Source: Dendrophyllia cribrosa
Lineage: Eukaryota; Cnidaria; Anthozoa; Scleractinia; Dendrophylliidae
DNA length: 64,000 bases
Assembly (NCBI GenBank): GCA_024195265.1
Contig: JAJLRJ010000010.1
Span: 16,731,259-16,795,258 of the forward strand
Direction: 5' to 3'
Under the pieces are notes generated by a model. It made no database searches. It saw only the letters and a list, made by a program, of their open reading frames with translations, and was not told the DNA's origin. The position numbers were made by a program, and so were the translations under genes. Every line of letters starts with the position of its first letter. The first letter of the stretch is position 1. Shown here in pieces: positions 43,022 through 52,353 of this stretch.

Positions 43022-43418
43022 AAATTCTTTTTCCTTTCTTTTCCTTTTTTCCTTTTGAAGTAGTTCAATGTTTAAAAAGTATCAAACCGTGTTTATAAAA
43101 GCATGAGCTTACCGCAATATTGCGTTACGCGTTAGCTCGCAGTACAAGGTTTAAATGATATGCTGGCATTTATATCATGTTACCTTTGCATATTTTATAC
43201 ACATTCAGATTCCAGCATTTAGATAAGCCTAGAAATTTGCTTTTAATCTTTATTGTTTTCCACAAAGTTAATTTGTAATATCGTTCATTCGCGATCAGGT
43301 AACGCAAAATTTCCATTAATACTCCTTTACGGAACTTTTTTTTCTATTCACATTATAAATACCTAAGTACTACACTTGGGTCGTACTCCTAACCTCTGAA
43401 TTTTTTATTTAGAGTGTT

Positions 43419-43454
43419 TGGTATTCACGAGTTGGCTCATAGGAGCCTTTGATC
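43419..43454 (+). repeat. Dispersed GGCTC...GAGCC tail motif, copy 8
   Basis: GGTATTCACGAGTTGGCTC, loop AT, AGGAGCCTTTGATC. The cleanest copy of the hairpin. Confidence 0.65.
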
Positions 43455-43918
43455 AGTGCTGAACGAAAAACTAAGCTCATTGTTTTTAAGCCTACAGTGC
43501 TAAGAGTTGATTGGTTTGAATGAACAGAATTGTTTGATTATTTCATGCAAATAATTTGTTTAAACCTTAGTTTCATTTTCTTCTTGCTGTTTTAAGAATC
43601 CTTGCTTGGACATAATCAGCATTTAAACTGTCTAAACTGTATCCAATGCAAAGTACTCTACTATAGAAAACGAAATGCTCTCAAAAACAAAACATGATAA
43701 AGCGGAAATGGAATCGGCGTAAAATAATTCTCCTAAACAACAAAACTATGTACTTTTTTTTCCCACTGTGCAAATCCGACTTACTTAGAAGTCATTTTAG
43801 GATTTGTAGGCACATTGATAAACTTCAGTTGAATTTTAATCGAAAATTTCCTCAGTTTAAGAGCCATTGTTTGCACTTTAGTTTTCAACTCAGTGAACTT
43901 CACAAAGTACATGAGTTA

Positions 43919-44482
43919 AGGTGGTCAGACACGAGAGGTCATGTAGCAGGGACATGTCGCAGCGACATGTAGCAGCGACAAAAATTTGTGTAGTACACAC
44001 TGAAGGACATGTAGCAGGACATGTAGCAGGAAAAAAATCATAGCGCTTGCACACCACATGAAAATGTCGCGGGGACTTGTCTCAGGGACATGTTGCAGCG
44101 ACACGTCCCCTCGTGTGAACTGATACTATCATAATTGTGCAACACGAATTTTGGGAAAATTTTGTCCCCACGACATGTCTCACGGAGTTCAACTTGTTGA
44201 ACTTCATGGGACACGTCGCGGGGACAAAATGTCCCCGAAATTGGTGTTGCCAGTTATGATAGTATCGGTTCACACGAGGGGACGTGTCGCTGCAACATGT
44301 CCCTGAGACAAGTCTCCGCGACATTTTCATGTGGTGTGCAAGTGCTATGATTTTTTCCCTGCTACATGTCCCCGCTACACTCCCTGCTACATGCCCCTCA
44401 GTGTGTACTAGACAAATTTTTGTCGCTGCTACGTGTCGCTGCGACATGTCCCTGCTACATGACCCCTCGTGTCTGACCACCT
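43919..44482. repeat. MITE 'A' copy 2
   Basis: 564 bp, starting AGGTGGTCAGACACGAGAGG and ending GTGTCTGACCACCT. TTA stands at 43916-43918 and 44483-44485. It has the same reiterated GACATGT/GTCGC arms as 3995-4441 and a longer centre. ORFs on both strands (44082-44480, 44284-44535) are translations of the arms. Confidence 0.85.
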
Positions 44483-44683
44483 TTAGTGTTGATTATACTT
44501 TATTGCTGCATGAAAAGCTTTCCAAGCCGACGTAAATGAAAATATATTCCTTTTGTTGATATCAGTTTTAAGCGTTCTTTTGTTAATAAACCATTTTTTG
44601 CTTGCGTGTTTTTTTTAAGCTTATATTTAAGTAGTAGATAAAATTCGTCTCGCCATTGTAAACGCCCATACAGATCGGACGCA

Positions 44684-44715
<32 letters not shown>

Positions 44716-44797
44716 GAGTAGAGATCTGTATGAAAAGTTAATGAATACTAATTAGCTGAGCAGGTGTTTGTATCAAAAGTTAATTCTACGTAAGGGA

Positions 44798-44902
44798 TAA
44801 TGCCCGAGCTCCGAGGCCTTTTTAAAAATAATGACTGAGCGCGTAGCGCGAGGTCATTATTTTTATGAAGGCCGAGGAGCGAGGGCATTATCCGTTTTAA
44901 TG
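44798..44902. repeat. Hairpin element
   Basis: GGATAATGCCCGAG...AAAAATAATGAC pairs with GTCATTATTTTT...GAGGGCATTATCC. A GCGCGTAGCGC loop lies at the centre. Confidence 0.75.
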
Positions 44903-45359
44903 CACCTTTTCATTGTTTAAGAACAAGCAAACCAACGAGTTGCTGTGACATTTTGCTCATTAGTGACAGTAGTGATTGTCTAAATCCCGTAAGGATTGTG
45001 CACACATTTTAAGCATTGTAATGGGAAGAATCAAACTGACGACGGCTTTAATGACTCCCGTGGGCAAATTTTTTCTTGCCGTTACAATCAGTTTAGCGTT
45101 ACCAAGAATTGATCAACTATGGCCTCGATGAAACGCTGTGATGCGATGTGAAGCGCAGTTTGTGATATTTTTTACTGGCCAAGTAGGATACTTTTTACAA
45201 CAAGATGCGTATAAAGTTCTCAAGTTACCGCAAAATAGGAAAAAGGAATCAGGAGGATGCAATCTTGGAAACGTTTCAATTCTTACATGACAAGGGTAAA
45301 AAGTTCCTTGACAGTCAGCAGTAGTAATAGTCAGGAATTTAGGGATATGGGCTTTAGAT

Positions 45360-45497
45360 TAGACTACGAGCAGTCTCTCTTTCCCAGCTTAGTCCATCGA
45401 GCGAGAAACGAAGAAACATTAGCGAATGGATAATGGCCGCGCGAAACTGGGGGTGGGGGGCAGTTTTAGCTAAGCTGGGAAAGAGGCTCGTAGTCTA
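45360..45497. repeat. 138-bp MITE with 9-bp target duplication
   Basis: TAGACTACGAG at the left and CTCGTAGTCTA at the right, with CTTTCCCAGCTTA in each arm. GCTTTAGAT is duplicated exactly on both sides (45351-45359, 45498-45506). Nine bases is the Mutator-like habit. Confidence 0.85.
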
Positions 45498-45794
45498 GCT
45501 TTAGATAAAAATAGGAAATTCACTGTCGATAATTTTTCATTCCACGTTCAATGTAATGGAAAATATTGAGATTTTAACCAAGGTAGTTGAAAACCTAAAA
45601 ACATAAGTCCCTCGGAGATACAGGGTGTATGTTGTTGGTTCAGAGGGATGTTTTGTTTATTTTGTTGACACGTACATCAAAAGTATTTGTCAGGGGTGTT
45701 GTGAGTGCTATCCATGTTGGAATTTTTGATAAATTATGCTGATGTGCTAAATTGAGAAGATTCTAGAAAATTACTGAGGTGGAACAGTAGGTTA

Positions 45795-45880
45795 TTATTG
45801 TGGTCAGTGAGGTGGAACAGGAGGTTATTATTAAAAATAATAACCTCCTGTTCCACTTCACTGACCACAATAATGACTTG
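45795..45880. repeat. Near-perfect hairpin, arms of about 39 bp
   Basis: ATTATTGTGGTCAGTGAGGT...GGTTATTATT and its inverse around a three-base loop. A partial direct copy of one arm (GAGGTGGAACAGTAGG) precedes it. Confidence 0.75.
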
Positions 45881-46471
45881 TTGTTTCATTTCAGTGAGCA
45901 TGAATGCGGATTATTACAAATAATAACCTGTTCAAAACAATGAAAAGGTGCATTAATGTTTAATAATTCGTCAACTCAGTTGATTTGTATTGGGGTTTAC
46001 AAAGGTATACATGTGACTCAAATACTGCCTATTTATTAGTCATAACTGTTATGAATTAGTAATGAATTTTACAATTAAAGTTATTGCTCGTTGGAAATTT
46101 TTGTCTTAAAATATGTAAACAGAAGATCTGTTTCATGTGAACAATAAGTTGCTGCTCAAACCTAACAGACCACAATATGCAATAAGACACTAAAGTCGAG
46201 TTGTGAAATTCTTTGTTCTCACGTGTGTGGTGATGCGATATCGGAAAATTGGACTTTGGTTACTTTACAGTTTCTCTTGCGCGATTTTCTACGAGTTTAC
46301 CGGCATAATAGGAAATAATAGTCAATAGGTTTTTTACCAATCAGGACGCGCGTAGTATCTCGGTTATTTCATAATCTTAAATATCACATATATGTGATGT
46401 ATATGTGATGGATTCCTCTGCGACACCTGTCTGCAATTACATTCATGCGGTATCTCGAATGAATCTCTTAG

Positions 46472-47726
46472 TAGCGGAGCACTCGCCGGGCCGAAGGCCC
46501 GGCTGCGCAGCCCCATACTCATAGAACCTAGCCCGTCATTTTTCATGGTCATGGCTAGCGGAATGTTTCGCGGGCGCGCGTGTGCCCGCCGCCCTCCGCC
46601 GCCGTCGCGCAGGACCGGACTACTGTAGCTCCGTCGCGCAGGACTAGCTCGCGGGCACGTATGACGTCGCAAAATATGCGCGTACGACGTCATATTGAAA
46701 CCAAAGCGAGGCTTTTTTTCGCGCGGTTACACGGCCGAATGTCACGTCAGCTGGAAAAACACTTTGATGTTTTGCTGTGTTTACTGAGCGGAGAAAACGG
46801 TTTAAATTAAAGTCGTTATTTTCCTGCATTTTTTCGTGGTTTGCTACTCAAGACAGGAATACTAATTAAGGGATACTCAGAAGCCGCTTTAGTGGAAAAA
46901 GAAGAGCTTTTAGCGATAAAATCTTGCTTCGAGGAACTATATGCGTTTTTAGCAATGCGAGAGATGGGTTCGTTTTACGGATTTCAGCACCAAAGCGGAG
47001 ATTTAAAGAATTTCCAAGCACAGTAGTCGCCGGAGGGACTTAAAGTAAAACAAATTACATTTTTCGATGGGAATTTATCTTGATATCAATCTGTGATTGA
47101 CGTTTTGTTTGTGTTCTCGTTAGTTATGGAGAATTGTTTTTAAACGTGTAGCTTAAATTCAGTTATATTAATTTCTTGAATTTCATCGAAGACACGGCTC
47201 GGCCTCAATGCGCGTTTTGCGTTTTGCTTTTAAACATAAACTAATGGAGATTTGAATAAAATTTTTCGAAAGAAGATTGTGTTGTCCATTTTTATGTGTT
47301 TGTTCATTCATTACATAGATTGAAAAGCGATTTTATGTAAACAAAACAAGACTTAGATTTTATACTCGCGTCGCCGTATGCAAATATGTTTGTGTATTTT
47401 TTGCAATTTTGATTTCCAAATCAGATTCTCGGGCATTTTGTGAGAAGCAACAAGTGTATTTTATTCGGAAAATAGTCGTAATAGTTATTCTAGACGGAGA
47501 AAAAGTTGTTTTTTGTGAACTTTTGTACGATCTATTCTAATTGTACTGTGCAGACGGTCGGGTAACAAGCTTAAGCTTACTGTTTTTGAGAATTGCTAAA
47601 ATTGAAAAATAGCCCGGTCGTCAATCTTAATTCCGACCTTTCACCTAAGTTAAGTTTCATCTTAGTTAAGCTTGTTCAGAGAGTCTTCAGAATGCAACGC
47701 TGTTAGGCCAAGCCTAACTATATACA
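46472..47726. repeat. CpG-rich element 'G', copy 3
   Basis: Same order as copies 1 and 2: CG-rich start, open stretch (ALVEKEELLAIKSCFEELY, near 46890), GAGGGACTTAAAG, AT-rich tail with GAGAAAAAGTTGTTTT, end GTTAGGC. It is the fullest copy. Confidence 0.65.
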
Positions 47727-47998
47727 GCTGTTTCGAGAAAGGTTGTCGGAAAAAAGCGTAAAAGTGCACGCGACAATCCAGAAAGGTATTGTGGGTAGTC
47801 ATCCACGCTATATCCTAGAAACTCATTTATCCCAATGGCCCGCCATCTAAGATCGTCCCTGTACGGACTAGGCATCGCGGGTTCCATGTATTTATTTGAC
47901 TTATTAAAATTCATTGATCATATCCCATATAATTTTTCGGGATTGTCGCGTGCACTTTTGCGCTTTTTTCCGACAACCTTTCTCGAAACAGCTGTATA
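47721..47998. repeat. Inverted-repeat element with TA ends
   Basis: TATACAGCTGTTTCGAGAAA at the left and TTTCTCGAAACAGCTGTATA at the right, arms of about 55 bp. The next element starts two bases later. Confidence 0.8.
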
Positions 47999-47999
47999 T

Positions 48000-48186
48000 T
48001 ATACACCTTATTCCAAAATGGCGGTCAATTTATTATTCTTTTATATGCATGTTAATTAGCCCTCTTGGCCTCATTTTCGCTTGAAAATTCCTTTGTATTT
48101 TGCACATGCTGACAAGGCCATAAGGCCTAATTAAAATGCATATAAAAGAATAATAAATTGGCCGCCATTTTGGAATAAGGTGTATA
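48000..48186. repeat. Inverted-repeat element with TA ends
   Basis: TATACACCTTATTCCAAAAT and its inverse ATTTTGGAATAAGGTGTATA, arms of about 60 bp, 187 bp in all. Abuts the element at 47721-47998. Confidence 0.85.
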
Positions 48187-48342
48187 ACGATTCGAATACG
48201 AAAGTCGAGAGAACTGTGAATTGCTTTAAAAAATGTACTATATTATTTTTTTATTGTATTTTTTAATCTTATCATTGACAATTTCGTATCGTTATTAATG
48301 TAGTATTTAAAAGTGTACTATTATTGGAAGAACGTTTCTTAC

Positions 48343-48746
48343 CTGAACAGACAGAGTAAACCAACCTTCCAAAATCCCTGGGGGATTATAATCCGCGCGG
48401 AACCTCATCCTGTTGTCACCAGAATCGTCACGTTTAATATTGACAAGTTGAAAGGCGATATAGTTGTCACGAGATAAATCCCCAGTCCAATAAAAACGTT
48501 TCGCAGTCGAGCGGTTTACTTTTTGTTCATTTCCTTGTCCATATGGTTCTCGAACAAAAGTCATCAAATAGTGAGTCGCATAGCTGTATTTGTTATTCCA
48601 AGGACCAAACTTGACTTTCATTTGCTTTGATTTAACTTCCTCAGTGAGGTTCAAAGTCCAGGTGAATGTTTGGTTAAATCCTGTCAATGCCACTATTGTG
48701 TTGTTTGGCTCAGTAACAAAAGCCAATCTACGGACTGTGCCAAACA
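48343..48746 (-). CDS. Ig V-like domain exon of an opposite-strand receptor gene
   Basis: On the - strand the acceptor TTTCAG is followed by 404 nt and the donor GTAAGA at 48342-48337. It enters in phase 1, matching the exon at 49099-49150, and leaves in phase 0. The 134 residues have Ig V-set features (FTWTLNLT as B/C strands, YSYATHYLMTF, RDDSGDNRMRFRADY in place of the DSGxYxC motif) but no cysteine at all. Four N-glycosylation sites (NNT, NQT, NLT, NRS) fit an extracellular place. Further exons should lie to the left on the - strand, and I could not identify them. Ig assignment is by pattern only. Confidence 0.7.
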
Positions 48747-49098
48747 CTGAAACTGAACATGAAAGTGATCACCTTAACAAGGGCGGGTAACATTGGATAA
48801 CTGGTCGGAAAAATAAACATGCTCTCTTCATTTCTTATTGATATAAATCGGTTTTGAGAAATAAAGACACTCGAAAGCTGATTATGCCAACGCACGTTTT
48901 TGAGGAGAAAGTTTCCTTGTGAGAGTATACTACCACAACTCTACCCGGCTTAGTTCAATCGTCCAATAGATTTTTTTAATAAAAACAGCATAACAGACAC
49001 TACGTAAATGGGAGTATCAATCCCAATGAAGACTTATTTATGTGTAGCCATGTAGTCATTAATTCTTAGTACATGGTATTGATTTAAAACATACTTAC

Positions 49099-49150
49099 AA
49101 ATCATCAAAACAAAAAAGGTGTACTGCGAATTGCCGGCCATAACAGTCAT
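49099..49150 (-). CDS. First coding exon: signal-peptide-like
   Basis: - strand ATG at 49150-49148 and donor GTAAGT starting at 49098. The 17 codons (MTVMAGNSQYTFFVLMI) plus one base end in phase 1, which fits the next exon's phase 1 start with a TTG Leu codon across the junction. The hydrophobic end resembles the core of a signal peptide. It is short, so the call rests mainly on the phase fit. Confidence 0.6.
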
Positions 49151-50159
49151 ACCTTGGTTACGACGATGATGAGATGAATCTTTCTACCTGGAGTTGAAAA
49201 CCTTTTGTAGATTCTTGTTTCAGTGAAGAAACAGGGCAGATTGGAATTCTTTCGACGAAAAACAAGAACGGAAAGCATCTCAGTCAGTCGTTATGAACTG
49301 CTTGTTAAGTGTTCAAGTATCAGATATAAAGATACATTACGTGAAGAAAACGAAACAGTAGCTTGAATGACAGCTACGTTTGATCAACGTTCATGAAAAT
49401 AATTTCCTTATAGCAAAGTATTCAGCGAGAAAAAATATAACCAAAAGAAAAATTGTTGTCATTAATCAATCTAGTTTATCAATGCTGTTTGTTTACTATT
49501 TGGAATGTGTGTACTTCATATAATCAATATAACACGCAAAACACTCTTGAAAAAAAGCAAATGATCGAAAATGACACAAATTCACTGTTTTGAACTGTTG
49601 AGATTGCGCAATAATTTTAGTTTCATAACTAAAAAAAAAAACGTGTTTGTTTGATAACAAGATACAATTTGATTGGCTAAATTTCAGTTCTTTGTGATAG
49701 TAACAGAAAGTTGGTTTATTTCGGTTCCTGTAAGTTTTCTTTGATTTGTTTTAAAGCCAAACCCGCGAGACAAAAGGCGACTGGACTGTCCAACTCATGC
49801 AAATGAGCAAAATCTATTGTTCTTGCTCATTTGCATTAGATTCGGCGTGGGGCTTTGTCCTTTTCTACCGCAGGTTCGCCTTTAAGCTATTGAAAACGCA
49901 CGTGTTGCAGACTAGACTGTATTATTAAAATTGGAGTTCATTTTCACACTGTTTTGCAGATGTTCTATTGTTCATATACAAAGGTTGTCTGACTTTGCTG
50001 TCATATCTAAAACAGGGATAACCTACGATGGTTAAAGTGCCCCTATGATCAAATTTTTGATTTTCATTTTTTTGCATTTTGGTGTACTATTAGACTTTCT
50101 TACTCATCTTGCCAAATTTCAACCCATTACGAACATCAGAAGTCGTTTTATTTTAACAT
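49151..50159. other. Region upstream of the opposite-strand gene
   Basis: AT-rich. It holds a hairpin TGCAAATGAGCAA/TTGCTCATTTGCA at about 49796-49840. 49930-50035 recurs at 62370-62480. Promoter elements for the - strand gene could be here, but none is recognised. Confidence 0.45.
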
Positions 50160-50463
50160 TTATTTCCGAAAATTTACGGCCACCATTAATCAACCTTGTT
50201 CCAAGGCTTGGTTGCGAATGGGAGAAAGTGACGTCAAAGACTCAAACATACCTCACGGGTTGAAATTATAATAACAATCAACATAGAAAATTGCACGAAG
50301 AACAAGTGCAAAGTTTTTGTTGCTTTTCGCGTAATTTTCAATACTTATTGTTATTATAATTTCAACCCGTGAGGTATGTTTGAGTTTTTGACGTCACTTT
50401 CTCCCATTCGCAACCAAGCCTTGGAACAAGGTTGATTAATGGCGGCCGTAAATTCTCGGAAAT
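50160..50463. repeat. Long inverted-repeat element
   Basis: ATTTCCGAAAATTTACGGCC at the left pairs with GGCCGTAAATTCTCGGAAAT at the right. Arms are about 115 bp with few mismatches and the loop is about 60 bp. Non-coding. It lies just before the DIRS element. Confidence 0.8.
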
Positions 50464-50835
50464 AAATCGATTGGGTGCGGTCGTCGGAAATAAATCGATT
50501 GGGTGTGGTCGTCGGAAGAGAGCGTGGTTTGGATACAGCAGGTAGAAAAAGTATCTGGGCTAGATCTGGATTCTACCTCGTTACCATGCCAGGAGATCCC
50601 ATGAGATTGCCTGCGCATGCGCGTATCAGTGCTTCGTATGCTACGATCAGAGAAGACGTGTATTCGATTTTGGTTGAACATTTTGGCGTTTTTCGCCGTG
50701 GTTTCCTTACCATTGCAACCTCTATAACGTTAGAAGCATTAGGGGCCTTGGTCTAAGTATCAAGACATCCATTTTATCCTGAAATACACTCTTCGGAGTA
50801 CAGGAAGCAAACCAGACAACGGCTCTGACCGTCAC

Positions 50836-52189
50836 ATGGCCAGTTCAACCCTGTCGTTTCTCGAAGAAAACATTTTCAACATGACAGAAGACTCTGGCTC
50901 GACAAAAGATAACACCACAGGTGCAAAATCATCACAGCGAAACGCTGGCACGGAGGGAGGAAAGGAAAACTCCTCTTCGGCGACCATTGAGAATGGCGCC
51001 ATTTCAGAAAGCTTAACGCTCGAAACATCTGGCCGCGAAACAAACACAGTTCCCTCATCAGCGAGGGAAAAGAAAGCGAAGGATAAGACTATCCGGCCAG
51101 TTTGCAGAGCGAAAGCTTCTCCAAACGGGTCGGAAACGACCACAAAAAAGACGAGCGCCAAGAAAGCGCTGAGTTCGAACAAGACAGTTCGTAGTGGAAA
51201 TGGCGGGAAAATTGACGCCGCGACAACGTCCACGGACATAAGTCAATTGTCGAACCTCTTGCAAACCTCGCTACAAACTAGACTTGCTACCATAGCTGAG
51301 TCAATGAGTGCAGGGTTTAATAACCTCGGCAAGATGTTTCACGCTTCACAAAACGCTGGTGCGAGTATGAGCGACTCTGCCAGAGGACTCAGGCGGTGAA
51401 GACTCAGTCGAAGACGAATCAGGCGAGCCTCCCGCGAAAAAAGCGAAGAAAGTAGACCAAGCAGGTCCGAGCCCGCCTATTATTGAAAAGTTAACGAAAG
51501 ATCTCGCTCTTGACGATGAGAAAGGCCCAGACATAAACGCCCAACTAGCAGGACTTGTAAACAAATTACTACGCGAGGCCAAACCAAACGAGACCAAACT
51601 AACCGAGCTCAAGAAGCAGTATATCCCCCCTAATAATTGCGAGGGGCTTACCGAAACAAAGGTCAATCCAAATGTTTGGAATAATCTAGACGAGGTTGCC
51701 AGATCAAACGATCTGAAACTCCAGATAGTCCAAAAATATCTGGTGAAAGGAGTTACTGCTGTTGTTAAAGTCATTGATGATCTACTCCAGGGAGAGACCA
51801 ATTCAGCTAATGAGGAAAAAATCAGCAAACTAATGGATACTGTTATCCTGTTAGCTAATGCTAATACTGATGTGAACCTACGTCGGAGAGAAAGGCTCAA
51901 ACCTGAGTTGCACTCAAGTTATCGACATTTGTGTAATCCTTCCAACTCCATCACCTCCCAACTGTTTGGTGATGATCTTCTCAAAGCTGTTAAAGACATA
52001 ACGGAAGCTAACGAGATCAGTTCAAAGATACATGGTGAAAGGAGACAACCCGATAACAGAGACAAACGGCAGAGGCAGAGACACTCATTCACCATTAACA
52101 GAACGCCTTACAGAACCAACTTCCATTCTGGCTTTGGGTCAAAAAACTACCAGCGACCCCCCTTTCTCCAACAGGAGAAGAACCAGTAA
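50836..52189 (+). pseudogene. DIRS gag-like ORF (frameshifted)
   Basis: ATG at 50836 opens a Ser/Thr-rich N-terminal part (to TGA at 51397-51399). The coding sense continues in another frame from about 51383 (EDSGGEDSVEDESGEPPAKK) to the stop at 52187-52189. A one-base indel near 51380 explains both. The second part carries NVWNNLDEVARSNDLKLQ and SQLFGDDLLKAVKDI, which resemble the DIRS gag region, and an Arg/Gln-rich basic end. Role: a capsid or nucleic-acid-binding protein for the element (family inference). Confidence 0.75.
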
Positions 52190-52353
52190 AGGGCTTGCAA
52201 CCTGTATCTCTGCCTGAGAAAGTTCAGGTCAGTCCAACTGCTAATAATATAACCACAGCTGGTAGAACAAAATTTTTACCTCTGCTTGGCAAGAGATTAC
52301 TGCAGACAGACAAATACTAGAAATGACACAGGGCTGCCCTATTGAATTTAAAG

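Larger units (their letters stand above)
42640..43460 (+). repeat. tRNA-headed dispersed repeat, + strand copy
   Basis: Shares with 62832-63600 (inverted) the CTCACTCACTCGCTCGCTCC block, the tRNA-like head (42955-43021: TCAAGTGGTTAAAGA and GGCTTCAAATCC), the AAGCATGAGCTTACCGCAAT block and the tail motif at 43419-43454. It sits about 300 bp after the decayed FN3 exon. Confidence 0.6.

Noticed and set aside
44082..44535. 132-aa and 83-aa ORFs in MITE A copy 2, with Cys/His/Arg repeats
   Set aside because: They arise from the reiterated ACATGT/GTCGC words read in both directions.
47714..47914. 66-aa - strand ORF as a third exon of the Ig gene
   Set aside because: It is the arm and centre of the inverted-repeat element at 47721-47998; no splice phase or Ig feature.
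50475..50756. 93-aa ORF before the DIRS gag
   Set aside because: Spans the left inverted repeat of the element and shows no domain.
51346..51900. 184-aa - strand ORF opposite the DIRS gag region
   Set aside because: Ser/Phe/Leu-rich shadow of the coding strand with no domain; the + strand has the gag-like sense.
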